Positions 11,863 to 22,960 of a stretch of 64,000 bases of DNA are shown in pieces (position 1 is the stretch's first letter; each line of letters begins with the position of its first letter). Below the pieces are notes generated by a model. The model saw nothing but the letters and a program-made list of their open reading frames with translations. It had not been told where the DNA came from and searched no databases. The translations under genes and the position numbers were made by a program. This DNA comes from Hanleya hanleyi (lineage: Eukaryota > Mollusca > Polyplacophora > Lepidopleurida > Hanleyidae), in the NCBI GenBank assembly GCA_036873755.1, contig JAVTVY010018872.1, forward strand, positions 1-64,000. Reading direction: 5' to 3'.

Positions 11863-12168
11863 TTAACGTTTCAAACATACATCCCAAAGTGGGGAGAAGC
11901 TCTGTGATTGATCAGCGCCCAGAACACGGAAACGGGAGTCTTGATCCCAGATCTGCATAAGCGACAAATAGATGGGGAGCGTTTGTCTTGTCGTTTTGAT
12001 CAGATTGTCTTGAAGCACACAGAATATAGTTCGTACTGGTTTATGCTTTCTTATACCAGACCACTGATACTTAGTTGACTTTATAGACATTTGCATGCCT
12101 ATATAGCCGTTCAGATGTTTTATCTGTTCTCCTTTTTTATTGTTTTGCAATACCAGATTAATACACAC
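11863..12168. other. Unassigned stretch between LINE fragments
   Basis: A 101-codon frame exists on the minus strand (ending IWDQDSRFRVLGADQ...) but shows no recognised motif. Its low-complexity start and lack of context make it weak. It is not called as a gene. Confidence 0.25.
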
Positions 12169-12177
12169 TAAAGTATG

Positions 12178-12300
12178 AGAGAGAGACAGAGAGATTTCAG
12201 GTTTAACGTCGCGTTCAGCAATATTTAGCTATAGAGCGAAAATCAAACAAATTCTAAGTATTTCAACAAAAACAAGTCCACAACCCAGCAATCCAGAACT
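12178..12300 (-). repeat. RNase H LINE tail, copy 2
   Basis: GAGAGAGACAGAGAGATTTC, then GTCGCGTTCAGCAATATTTA and ATCAAACAAATTCTAAGTA match the 3'UTR and tail of the LINE at 11,041-11,140. Only the last ~120 bp are recognisable. Confidence 0.7.
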
Positions 12301-12349
12301 AATCAACAAAACACATAAAAACATGCACATATATACACAGGCAAAATTG

Positions 12350-12550
12350 CAAACATGTGATTTATGCGTGATACACATGATTCACATGCGTGCACTCGCA
12401 TGCGTGTCACGTAAATTTCTTACCTAGCATCAGGCACATGCGTGTAGCCACATATGTGAAATACATGTGGCACATGCGTGAGACATGCGTGAGCCCTAGC
12501 ATATTTTTCATACATTAGGCACATGCGTAACACGCATGTTTATGGCCGGT
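12350..12550. repeat. Cluster of CACATGCGTG-type palindromic motifs
   Basis: About ten occurrences, in both orientations, of ACATGCGTG / CACGCATGT and variants (ATGCGTGATACACATG, CACATGCGTGTAGCC, GGCACATGCGTGAGACATGC, ACACGCATGT) occur within 200 bp. They do not form a regular tandem array. The motif overlaps E-box-like CACATG and CACGTG cores. Function is unknown; it may simply be a degenerate purine-pyrimidine repeat. Confidence 0.6.
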
Positions 12551-12559
12551 TATTACCGT

Positions 12560-13715
12560 ATGTGAATGACATGTTCGTACACTGTCAGAATTCCAGTTTT
12601 TCATGTAATTAAATTGTCATTAGTGATTAATCTAGTCCCATTGAAAGTCGATCTATTAAACTTACAATTCCAGTTTATTACGATCTATTAAATTGATTTT
12701 TCAGTGTATACATTGAATACATTCTGTTCATTTTAAATTTATTATATTGAATATAAGATTGTTATTTCAGTCTGACAAGATCATCTCATCTATAATTCAT
12801 CTTTCGGATTGAAAGAATCTATAATGCAAACAGAATGAATCTAAATCTAAGTGGAATTTCCAGTCTATAATATATCGACTTTCAATGGGATAAGAATGAC
12901 CACTAATATCAGTGTATTTAACATGGTAATAATTAACACCCGTCTTGATGACCTTAAACTTGTTAACCTCTTTTTGCATGTTAATGAGTATTTTCAACAC
13001 TATTTAACCAGATCAATTCGTTGAAAACCACTAACGTGACATACCGAATATGTAACACCCCCCCCCCATGCCTCATTGCAAAATCAATCCTTAGAAAATG
13101 CGCTTGCAAAAAATATATACATTACCAGCTATAAGGCATAGTTTTAGCTATATAAAGACATATTCTAGAGGGTGTATAAAAGTTTCTGCAGGAGGGCTCA
13201 GTATCCTTAAGGATGCCGGCTACTGGTAAATCAAAGTAATTAACTTTATGAATAATGTGTGTGGTTGCATTAAGAAATTGTGTAATATGAGGGAAAACAA
13301 AGAAAAAAAATATAGGTTGGTGTGCATTTTTTAGCTGTAGGCAACGTTAAGTGGACTGACCCATGCCCCATTTGATAACACAGAAAACATAGGGAATAGC
13401 CCTATAGTATTGAAGCATATTCATGAAAAAATTCTTATATTCTAACTGTTTGCAGATAATCACAATGTTTATCAAACTTCCTCAAATTGGATGGATGTTG
13501 GTGTGCAAAATTCTCGGCTTTTACTGCAAATCCCTATCTCTTAGCCCAGAAAAGGGAGATAGACCAATAAGAAAGACAGGCAAAATGGCCGCCAAAGCCA
13601 AAAATCACCAGCGGACATCCTTAAATGATTCAAAAATAGCATCAATCATTTATGAAAAAGAACATAATGAATGAAATATAGACTAATAAATCAATCCAAT
13701 AGATCCTAATAGAAT
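12560..13715. other. No firm gene; inverted segment and weak minus-strand frame
   Basis: TCCCATTGAAAGTCGAT at 12,640 recurs inverted near 12,885 (ATCGACTTTCAATGGGA), giving a ~30-bp imperfect inverted pair about 230 bp apart, flanked by ATTAGTG/CACTAAT. A 67-codon minus-strand frame at 12,797-13,000 (KVIKTGVNYYHVKYTD) overlaps one arm and is not recognised. The rest, including a C9 run near 13,057, shows nothing. Confidence 0.4.
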
Positions 13716-15161
13716 AGTAAAAAAAAAAAAACCTGCCTGAAAAAAGTATCAGAATTTCCGTAATCTATCTATTCGGAAGGGATATGTTTTAGCATATTTA
13801 AACCATTCTCATGGCATCAGATTGCATACGTTCCATGCACTGGTAGATATACATGTAGCAGCGACAGTTCCGGAGGTTTCAAACTCTGACATTGGAAGAA
13901 TGGTTTATAGATACGCATCAGGCGCGACGGAAGGTGCAATAATGAAAATAGGGGCAGGGCAAGGACCACTTTGCAATGCACTCCCTTCCGCACCTCACTG
14001 GTTAAAAAGTTTCCTTTTTAGCATCACCGCCCGCTTCGAAATATTCTCCCGCCCCATATTTTGTTTTTCTCTCTCTTTTGGAGTCGACTCTCCAAGACCG
14101 AAGTCAAGCGACTTAGAAGCAGAATTCTCAATAAATGTATAAATTTAATTTAACTAGATACTGATACAAGCCAAAGCATTTTTCTGTTCAATAGACTAGT
14201 TTACACCATTAACCCGGCGATGCATATAGTTTGGAGTCCGAAGTCGAGATTGTCAAATCGTGGACCGATATGTAGCCGAGGCCGCTATACATTGCCAATG
14301 TATTGTTTCTCTGTATACGTCAACCCTTTGGAATATAAGCATAACATAAAGAGGTATTCTTTTCTTTTCTATATGGTACAAATCGGTCGTGTTCTAATTC
14401 AGTTCCATATTCCCTCGTCAGTGTCCAGGACCACGACCAGAAACAGCCAAATCAGATAGTTCGATAAAACAAGCTTTAGGTGTACATTAACTTGCAAAGT
14501 TATTACCCAGAATTGAAAATACACAAATTGATATATATTCGTTCAAATATTTTCTGAAATTCAAAACCATCTATCAGTGAGTGATAATACCGAACGGTAT
14601 CATAACGGTTCTCGGTCTCAATCCAGCTAAAAGCGCATGTGATTTTTGCAACGACCCTTGGCCCTGACCATTTTCAGGGCCAACCACAATCTACCGTCAT
14701 CCTTCGAGGTGTAGGCCTGTCGGCTCTACGACAGCACGATCATCGACATGAATCGCTCAGCCTCATTTCTTGTATCACATCAAATTAGATTCACGAATTT
14801 TTTTGAGGCTATATCATGTCATTTAGTCCAAGTGTCATTTTCCGCCGCCAGACTGTCGTACTAAAAATACCAGGTGGGCGATAGCCGGATGTCATGGGAA
14901 TTGGCCCAATTTATGTTTGAATAAGAGTAACTGGGTTTCCATTTTCAAAATATATGATTGCTGGCTATAAGTACCCACTCACATAGTAAACACAGGAAAT
15001 CATTTCTCGATAGAATAACGAAAATTCACCCGTATACGAGGATACGGTTTTGGGATTTTATTTTCACGGACCACTTTGATCGGAAAAAAACCCCGCCCGC
15101 CCCACTCGAATTTTGTTTTAAATTATGCTGAACAGGAAATTAATTTTAACCAGGCTAAGGG

Positions 15162-15288
15162 GGTCCGTGTAACCTTACACAGTTCAATTTTCGTTTTTCG
15201 TTTTTGGTTGTCAAATTTCAATTTTTCATTTTGAGAAGCCAAAAGCAAAAACAAAACAAAAATTGAATTGTGCAAGGTTACACGGACC
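15162..15288. mobile_element. 127-bp foldback MITE in segment copy 1
   Basis: Near-palindromic element: GGTCCGTGTAACCTTACACA at the left end and its complement TGCAAGGTTACACGGACC at the right, with T-rich and A-rich arms between. It is flanked by a 6-bp duplication TAAGGG (15,156-15,161 and 15,289-15,294). There is no coding capacity. Superfamily is unknown from this sequence. Confidence 0.85.
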
Positions 15289-15678
15289 TAAGGGCCTTGA
15301 AATTGGTCAGATACATGAAAAGAATCGTCTGAAACTCCCGTGCTCTCCAATCAACATCTTCAGTATTAAAGAAACCTTGGTATCGTCAGAAGCAAATGAA
15401 GAAGAAGTATATGTATGATTAGACTGGACTAACTAGATGACACTCGTCAAACAGCATTCACCACCTAACACTTGCACAGTACCTACAGAGCCAAGACGAA
15501 ATGTGAAGGCATCATGCCCTCTTCATAGGCTGAGTGTTCAAATTCCAGAATCAGCTCATCTCCCGTGATACGTAACAATCAAATTTTGTTTTGAGTCTGC
15601 GCAAACAGCACATATACCAACTACATACTGTACAACTACGTCACATGATGTGTTACAAACAGAGAGGTGGTGGCTTGT

Positions 15679-15969
15679 CTAATGTATGAATGCAGATTTC
15701 CAGTTCATTTGCTTCTGGTGTTGTTGATAAATATAATCGGTTAATATTCGAAGCAACGTGGAGGATATTTCATTGCAAAACGCAGCTCTTTTGACATGGT
15801 TTAATAATGAGATATAACTCCTTTCAAGCTTCTCAGATGCACCAAGAGTGATCAAATTTAAAATAACTAAATTCTCCCAATTATTCAGTCGCTCCGCTGT
15901 GCCTGTAATGCGCATCACAAAGCTACCCTTGAATTTCCTAGATAAATATTCTCTCCGTGTATGATACAT
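15679..15969 (-). pseudogene. Unknown minus-strand reading frame, segment copy 1
   Basis: A 96-codon frame ending at TAG with composition typical of coding DNA: RLNNWENLVILNLITLGASE, then NHVKRAAFCNEI and YIYQQHQKQMNWKSAFIH. The second segment copy keeps the last 69 codons unchanged, but one extra A near 20,580 shifts the upstream frame. No domain is recognised. It could be the last exon of a gene or a transposon relic. Confidence 0.4.
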
Positions 15970-16129
15970 GTACCTTCAATCCAGTACCCTTTTTCACAAC
16001 TCATGGATATTTGCTGAATTCATTTTTAAGGTAGGCAGCAAATGTCGTGTGGGGATACTGTCGTGGGGGAAAAGTCACTGGGGAAACTGTCCTTGGGGGA
16101 TAATGTCATGGACTCGTAAGAATTAGCCT

Positions 16130-16200
16130 CAGCTCTTGAGAGAGTGTGTCGTAAGAGGCGACTAACTGAGGCACCCATGGGGTTCCCAGGTATGAGAAGG
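16130..16200. repeat. GTCGTAAGAGGCGACTAA motif
   Basis: Contains GTCGTAAGAGGCGACTAACT, flanked by CCTCAG and CTGAGG that can pair. I recall this motif from a repeat widespread in molluscan genomes. Only ~70 bp are present, and the same motif occurs at 20,835 in segment copy 2 (there GACGTAAGAGGC). Confidence 0.4.
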
Positions 16201-16402
16201 AATAGGACCCAATGTCGTACGTGATATGACTAAATATAGTTAAAAGTGACCTTAAATCATATTTGCTCACACACTAACCCCAATGACAGTCCACCTGTAA
16301 TTTGCCAGCAGATACTTCACTTGTTTTTGTTAGAATTTTCTCTGTAGTGCTAATCTACATGTTAGTGATGAGCATGTCTTTATTATTATTTTGAATGATC
16401 AG

Positions 16403-16575
16403 GCAGGCAAAACCAGCTGTACCACAAAGGGTGCTGAGAGAACAGTGTATCAGACTAAGAAGACCCTGAATGAGTTAAAATGTACCACTTCCTTCACTAA
16501 GAAGAAGGAAATTCAGACGAAAACAGGGATAAAAGAGTATTCAAATCCTATGTGGTCAGCCATCAACCCACACAA
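16403..16575 (+). pseudogene. Duplicated exon of transposase-derived gene (copy 1, orphan)
   Basis: Identical in layout to the exon at 21,096-21,268: acceptor after TTTTGAATGATCAG, coding for QTKKTLNELKCTTSFTKKKE, then QTKTGIKEYSNPMW, and a donor AA|GTCAGT. The matching downstream exon (DIPVGILH...) is not found before the segment ends; instead minus-strand exons follow. It is therefore either an orphan copy or an alternative upstream exon that skips to 21,732. Phase (two bases left over) would fit that splice. Confidence 0.55.
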
Positions 16576-16967
16576 GTCAGTACACAATACATGGTTTGTT
16601 GTTTAATCTGCAAATTTTGAAACAATAAGTCTCAGGATTGACAGGATACATGTAGACAATACTTTTGAAACACAATTCCATTAAAATCATAATTTTGTAT
16701 CTGAATGTGTGCACTGTTTCTTCATGTCCTTGTGAAAATAACAATTTTTGTCAACTGCTTAAAATTTCAATTTTGAAAATCTACATATGCAGATACATGT
16801 ATATTCATGGAGAATTGATATCAGGCACATTATTTAGGAGAGTAAAATTCTCAAAGTCACAAGTAGAGTGAACCTGTCAGTTTCATGCACTTTCTTGCAA
16901 TACTTATTGACATATGGCTCGGACAGACGAACCGGCAGAAGAAAAAATGTAGATGTACAAGATTTAC

Positions 16968-17141
16968 ATCAATTTAAATCTGATAATTCTTCCGTCCTCT
17001 CTTGGCCTGAGCTTCTCCCATTTGTCGTCTGTTTTGTCATTCTCCACCTCCTCAAAATACTGCTTGAAGGATTTCCAAAACTGGAAATCCTTTCCCTGTC
17101 CCTCTTGTCCAGTGAATAGTTTGTACTGATGGGCAAAGGCT
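16968..17141 (-). CDS. Exon of unknown gene (minus strand), m3
   Basis: Coding frame AFAHQYKLFTGQEGQGKDFQ, FWKSFKQYFEEVEN, then DKTDDKWEKLRPRED, preceded on the minus strand by a T-rich tract and CATAG/CATAGAG acceptors and followed by GAT|GTAAAT. Composition (charged, Lys/Glu-rich) strongly suggests real protein. No domain is recognised. The starting phase does not follow from exon m2, so an unseen exon may lie between, or the genes differ. Confidence 0.5.
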
Positions 17142-17496
17142 CTATGAAATTGTAATATAAAAATGACAATAATTGAATTGTTATTTAAATTATTATTTGA
17201 TTTTTAGTCAGTTGACATGCTATTCGTGTAATTTAGCAGACTGGAGTCCTACTTCAATTAATTTACACGACAGAAATGAATGTAAACATGATATAAAGAT
17301 ATCTATAAATATTTCTTCTTCTATAGGGAGGGGCTATGCTTGCTTATTTAGACACAGTTAGATGGAGGGTGCAGTCCATGGACCTGGGAGGGGGAAAGGT
17401 TGAAGTCAATCTGATACAGTAGTTCATGTAATGAAGTACATGTAATGCATTGATCATTACAAAGTTTTGCAGGTTGAATACACTTTATATGCTCAC

Positions 17497-17625
17497 AAGA
17501 AGAATAGTGTGATGTAATCTCCTGGGAGTCATGAGGTCCTCCGTTGGTGAGGCAAGATGGCCAAATAATACGAAATTTAAATTATCTATGGTTGCCCCCT
17601 GAACTTGATTTTTCCCTCCAGTCAG
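17497..17625 (-). CDS. Exon of unknown gene (minus strand), m2
   Basis: Minus strand: acceptor TTCATTTCACAG, then 43 codons beginning LTGGKNQVQGATIDNLNFVL and continuing FGHLASPTEDLMTPR, then a donor CTT|GTGAGC. Phase is 0 at both ends, which agrees with exon m1 upstream. Family unknown. Confidence 0.55.
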
Positions 17626-18110
17626 CTGTGAAATGAAGAAGACATAAGTATAGAAAGTGAATAGAACTCGGTAACTGACATCTGCACATATACATCAGGT
17701 TACAATTAACTGCGCGATTCAATCCTTACAGAGATCATGCATGCATACAATTATTCATTGTTCATTCATTTATAACTGTATTGATGGTGTGCAAAGGCTA
17801 AGTTTCTAATTAATTTCTGTATGTAATTACTAATCCATATAGTGTAATAATGTGTAAGGCCCTGTGTACCATGAGTCACACTGATCAATACAATGTTGAA
17901 ACGGTAAAATGAATATCGATTAAACATTAGTAATATGCATATGGGACAAACTCCGCGAATTAATTGGGAGCATCTTTGACAATTCTGTGAGAACCACTTG
18001 TATTTTGCGTTATTGAATTTTATGGTTCTTCAGTTGATGTAATCAAAATCTGTCCTTTTTGTCTTACAGATTGACTGAATAAATGTGAATCAAAAATAAA
18101 CAATGCTTAC

Positions 18111-18227
18111 CTTAATTCTTAGTTGATTCCTTAGATTGGTGTATTGGTGAAGAGCATAACTCATGCACTTCTTCGCAGCCTGAAAAGACTCGATTTTACT
18201 GTCCCGCAGGAGCTTCATAATGGTGTC
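18111..18227 (-). CDS. Exon of unknown gene (minus strand), m1
   Basis: Exactly 39 codons between a good acceptor (TCATCGCTTGACAG) and a good donor (AAG|GTAAGC): DTIMKLLRDSKIESFQAAKK, CMSYALHQYTN, LRNQLRIK. Phase is 0 at both ends. It lies in the unique spacer between the two segment copies. Both borders and composition support a real exon, but no family is recognised. Confidence 0.65.
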
Positions 18228-19853
18228 CTGTCAAGCGATGAACAGAATAGTTATAAAGCATGCAGCAGCTACCACCAATGTTATAGTACATTCATTATTA
18301 TTTCTCATGGAAAACTTGTATGATATAATGTAAATGATGGGCACTTAGAACCTATATTGAAATCATGTCAAATTATGATACATATCGAATCCTGCAAAAA
18401 AACAGTAAAAAAAAAAAAAAACCTGCCTGAAAAAAGTATCAGAATTTCCGTAAACTATCTATTCGGATGGGATATGTTTTAGCATATTTAAACCATTCTC
18501 ATGGCATCAGATTGCATACCTTCCATGCACTGTTAGATATACATGTAGCAGCGACAGTTCCGGAGGTTTCAAACTCTGACATTGGAAGAATGGTTTATAG
18601 ATACGCATCAGGCGCGACGGAAGGTGCAATAATGAAAATAGGGGCAGGGCAAGGATCACTTTGCAATGCACCCCCTTCCGCATCTCACTGGTTAAAAAGT
18701 TTCCTTTTTAGCATCACCGCCCGCTCCGAAATATTCTCCCGCCTCATATTTTGTTTTTCTCTCTCTTTTGGAGTCGACTCTCCGAGACCGAAGTCAAGCG
18801 ACTTAGAAGCAGAATTCTCAATAAATGTATAAATTTAATTTAACTAGATACTGATACAAGCCAAAGGATTTTTCTGTTCAATAAACTAGTTTACACCATT
18901 AACCCGGCGATGCATATAGTTTGGAGTCCGAAGTCGAGATTGTCAAATCGTGGACCGATATGTAGCCGAGGCCGCTATACATTGCCAATTTATTGTTTCT
19001 CTGTATACGTCAACCCTTTGGAATATAAGCATAACATAAAGAGACATTCTTTTCTTTTCTATATGGTACAAATCGGTCGTGTTCTAATTCAGTTCCATAT
19101 TCCCTCGTCAGTGTCCAGGACCACGACCAGAAACAGCAAAATCAGATAGTTCGATAAAACAAGCTTTAGGTGTCCATTTAAACCTTGCAAAGTTATTACC
19201 CAGAATTAAAAATACACAAATTGATATATATTCGTTCAAATATTTTCTGAAATTCAAAACCATCTATCAGTGAGTGATAATACCGAACGGTATCATAACG
19301 GTTCTCGATCTCAATCCAGCTAAAAGCGCATGTGATTTTTGCAACGACCCTTGGCCCTGATCCTTTTCAGGACCAACCACAATTTACCGTCATCCTTCGA
19401 GGTGTAGGCCTGTCGGCTTTACGACAGCACGATCATCGACATGAATCGCTCAGCCTCATTTCTTGTATCACATCAAATTAGATTCACGAATTTTTTTAAG
19501 GCTATATCATGTCATTTAGTCCAAGTGTCATTTTCCGCCGCCAGACTGTCGTACTAAAAATACCAGGTGGGCGATAGCCGGATGTCATGGGAATTGGCCC
19601 AATTTATGTTTGAATAAGAGTAACTGGGTTTCCATTTTCAAAATATATGATTGCTGGCTATAAGTACCCACTCACATAGTAAACACAGGAAATCATTTCT
19701 CGATAGAATAACGAAAATTCACCCGTATACGAGGATACGGTTTTGGGATTCTATTTTCACGGACCACTTTGATCGGAAAAAAAACCCGCCCGCCCCACTC
19801 GAATTTTTTTAAAATTATGCTGAACAGGAAATTAATTTTAACCAGCCTAAGGG

Positions 19854-19980
19854 GGTCCGTGTAACCTTGCACAGTTCAATTTTCGTTTTTCGTTTTTGGT
19901 TGTCAAATTTCAATTTTTCATTTTGAGAAGCCAAAAGCAAAAAAAAAACAAAAATTGAATTGTGCAAGGTTACACGGACC
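19854..19980. mobile_element. 127-bp foldback MITE in segment copy 2
   Basis: Same foldback element as at 15,162, same length and same TAAGGG flanks (19,848-19,853 and 19,981-19,986). Insertion therefore came before the segmental duplication. Confidence 0.85.
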
Positions 19981-20370
19981 TAAGGGCCTTGAAATTGGTC
20001 AGATACATGAAAAGAATCGTCTGAAACTCCCGTGCTCTCCAATCAACATGTTCAGTATTAAAAAAACCTTGGTATCGTCAGAAGCAAATGAAGAAGAAGT
20101 ATATGTATGATTAGATTGGACTAACTAGATGACACTCGTCAAACAGCATTCACCACCTAACACTTGCACAGTACCTACAGAGCCAAGACGAAATGTGAAG
20201 GCATCATGCCCTCTTCATAGGCTGAGTGTTCAAATTCCAGAATCAGCTCATCTCCCGTGATACGTAACAATCAAATTTTGTTTTGAGTCTGCGCAAACAG
20301 CACATATACCAACTACATACTGTACAACTACGTCACATGATGTGTTACAAACAGAGAGGTGGTGGCTTGT

Positions 20371-20580
20371 CTAATGTATGAATGCAGATTTCCAGTTCAT
20401 TTGCTTCTGGTGTTGTTGATAAATATAATCGGTTAATATTCGAAGCAACGTGGAGGATATTTCATTGCAAAACGCAGCTCTTTTGACATGGTTTAATAAT
20501 GAGATATAACTCCTTTCAAGCTTCTCAGATGCACCAAGAGTGATCAAATTTAAAATAACTAAATTCTCCCAATTATTCAA
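20371..20580 (-). pseudogene. Unknown minus-strand reading frame, segment copy 2
   Basis: The last 69 codons of the frame described at 15,679-15,969, identical in protein sequence. The upstream part is out of frame through a 1-bp insertion. Function is unknown. Confidence 0.35.
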
Positions 20581-21095
20581 GTCGCTCCGCTGTGCCTGTA
20601 ATGCGCATCACAAAGCTACCCTTGAATTTCCTAGATAAATATTCTCTCCATGTATGATACATGTACCTTCAATCCAGTATCCTTTTCCACAACTCATGGA
20701 TATTTGCTGAATTCATTTTTAAGGTATGCAGCAAATGTCGTGTGGGGATACTGTCGTGGGGGAAAAGTCACTGGGGAAACTGTCCTTGGGGGATAATGTC
20801 ATGGACTCGTAAGAATTAGCCTCAGCTCTTGAGAGAGTGTGACGTAAGAGGCGACTAACTGAGGCACCCATGGGGTTCCCAGGTATGAGAAGGAATAGGA
20901 CCCAATGTCGTACGTGATATGACTAAATATAGTTAAAAGTGACCTTAAGTCATATTTGCTCACACACTAACCCCAATGACAGTCCACCTGTAATTTGCCA
21001 GCAGATACTTCACTTGTTTTTGTTAGAAGTTTCTCTGTAGTGCTAATCTACATGTTAGTGATGAGCATGTCTTTTTTATTATTTTGAATGATCAG

Positions 21096-21268
21096 GCAGG
21101 CAAAACCAGCTGTACCACAAAGGGTGCTGAGAGAATAGTGTATCAGACTAAAAAGACCCTGAATGAGTTAAAATGTACCACTTCCTTCACTAAGAAGAAG
21201 GAAATTCAGACGAAAACAGGGATAAAAGAGTATTCAAATCCTATGTGGTCAGCCATCAACCCACACAA
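21096..21268 (+). CDS. Transposase-derived gene, exon with KTGIK motif
   Basis: Plus-strand exon after a T-rich tract and ATGATCAG: 57 codons plus two bases, including QTKKTLNELK and IQTKTGIKEYSNPMWSAIN. The donor AA|GTCAGT joins in phase to the exon at 21,732, giving NPHK-DIPVGILH. In related uncharacterised animal and fungal transposase-like proteins a KTGI(K/R)(D/E) motif precedes the D-x-P-V-x-I-L-H block at this spacing (recalled, not searched). It lies in the second segmental copy, next to the rest of the gene. Confidence 0.65.
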
Positions 21269-21731
21269 GTCAGTACACAATACATGGTTTGTTGTTTAAT
21301 CTGCAAATTTTGAAACAATAAGTCTCAGGATTGACAGGATACATGTAGACAATACTTTTGAAACACAATTCCATTAAAATCATAATTTTGTATCTGAATG
21401 TGTGCACTGTTTCTTCATGTCCTTGTGAAAATAACAATTTTTGTCAACTGCTTAAAATTTCAATTTTGAAAATCTACATATGCAGATACATGTATATTCA
21501 TGGAGAATTGATATCAGGCACATTAGCACAGGCTCTAAATCTTGACTTTATATGCCCACAAGTACAAATTTTTCAAGTTATCACGTGAGTTAGAAGCCAC
21601 ACTTCAGGGTTTACAGTTGCATGCATGGTGCATATTTTATTTTTTTCTCTCAGAAATTACATCTCATTCTTTCATTTTTTTGCCTTACAAACTAAAAGGG
21701 AGAGATATTGTGTGAAATATTTGTGTTGCAG

Positions 21732-21939
21732 GGATATTCCTGTTGGGATCCTGCACTGGATGTACTTGGACCTAGTTAAACATCTTGTGCAAATGTGTGT
21801 GGCAATGCTGACAGAGCAACAGCAGCAATGGCTGAATTCCCATTTGGATGCTTTAGATCAGTCCAGCTTTCAAGTGTCTCTTAAAGTTGACATGGCCAAG
21901 AATTTGGGCAGCAGACAAGGAAAGGATTTCAAACAGTTT
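21732..21939 (+). CDS. Transposase-derived gene, exon with D-I-P-V-G-I-L-H block
   Basis: Acceptor TTGTGTTGCAG, donor TTT|GTGAGT. After completing a Lys codon it encodes 69 residues: DIPVGILHWMYLDLVKHLVQ, an amphipathic QQQQWLNSHLDALDQSSF, and GSRQGKDFKQF. The pattern DxPVxILH...LxxVK...GxDFK is that of Tnp2/KDZ-like transposase-derived proteins. The usual 'LLG' after the His is replaced by YLD, so catalytic competence is doubtful. Ends in phase 0. Confidence 0.72.
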
Positions 21940-22624
21940 GTGAGTATGAACGTGACTAAGCTTGTATACAAACTGGTACTATGGAGAGTATTATTTGGGT
22001 TGGGAAAAGTGGAAGAGTTGCCGGATTCCGAGATCCACATATTTTATAAGAAGTGTACTTTCACAAAATAGGTTTCTAATGAGTTGGAAGAAATCCTGGT
22101 AAACTTGGAGATCAGATTCCCATATAGAAAGCAGAATTTAGTTCGGTCACCCACACTCGACTTGAGGTGTGCTTCACATTTACCAAATTGTTAAAGTATA
22201 GATACATCTAAATATACTGATGCCTTTGGAAGTGGGTAACATTTAGATAGAATTTATATGGCCCTTGTCAGCAGTGTCCATTGAAAGCTGAAATAGCAGT
22301 AGTCTGTCCAGGTAAGATAACCCTATATCTTCATGGTTATATAGGAGTAGACAGTTCTCCTCTGGGGGCTGTGTGAATCGTAAGTTCCCGGTCATCAGAC
22401 ATTTTGAAGAACCTCTGGCTACATGTACATGCGTATATGGATCAGACTAATTCTGAGTTTAGTGGTACTGAATATTTGCCAGGTAGATGGTAAAAGCTAA
22501 CCATGGGCAATTTACAGCTCCCTGGTTGTGGAATTGACCCATCCTGCAATTAATACCTACATGTATTTATTTCATGAGTGCAACAAATTCACCCTTGAAT
22601 TATGAAATGCTTTCTGAACCTAGA

Positions 22625-22960
22625 TTGTTGGGGGGGGGCATATAGTGATCGCTTTGTCCGTCCGTCTGTCCATCTCTGCTTTCGGTAATATTTTCAAGAG
22701 TTATGGCCCTTTGTTCATCAAACCTAAGTGAATGGGATATATTTATTTTGTTCAGGCTGGATCTCAGTCCATAACCGATTTGGACTGGGCAAATGGCTAT
22801 AAAATTGTTATTCTACATTCCAAAGCAGACCACATAGGTCCTGAAGTATGAAATTGCCCCAAAAAGAGTTAATTGGGGGAAAAATTCAAAGTTCACTGAT
22901 CGATTAATAATTTCACCACAATATACTCCCAAGGCATGTAGGTCTCATAACCAGGTCACA
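22625..22960. repeat. Dispersed repeat starting G-run / GTCCGTCCGTCTGTCC
   Basis: Begins with a G9 run, then CATATAGTGATCGCTTTGTC and a CCGT/CTGT microsatellite, then a unique-looking body. This layout is typical of a repeat I recall from molluscan genomes, but there is no second copy in the window to prove it. Confidence 0.35.

Larger units (their letters stand above)
13716..16832. repeat. 3.1-kb segmental direct repeat, copy 1
   Basis: Starts at a poly(A) run followed by ACCTGCCTGAAAAAAGTATC and ends at TCAGGCACATTA. It is nearly identical to 18,404-21,525 in the same orientation, offset 4,690 bp at the start and 4,693 bp at the end, with only scattered substitutions and 1-2-bp indels. It carries a foldback MITE, a minus-strand reading frame at 15,679 and an exon of the transposase-derived gene. 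The flanks diverge abruptly at both ends. Confidence 0.93.
18404..21525. repeat. 3.1-kb segmental direct repeat, copy 2
   Basis: Second copy of 13,716-16,832. Differences are scattered single bases and small indels (for example one A in a homopolymer at 19,945 and an extra A at 20,580). The right end at TCAGGCACATTA continues into a different sequence than in copy 1, and this copy, not copy 1, is followed by the downstream exons of the transposase-derived gene. Confidence 0.93.

Noticed and set aside
14220..14459. Frames at 13,822-14,459 (and 18,467-19,149) as genes because present in both segments
   Set aside because: Conservation follows from the recent duplication; no motif, no splice context. 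They were not called.
17355..17390. GGGTGCAGTCCATGG as another copy of the 652-bp unit end
   Set aside because: Only ten bases match; nothing beyond.
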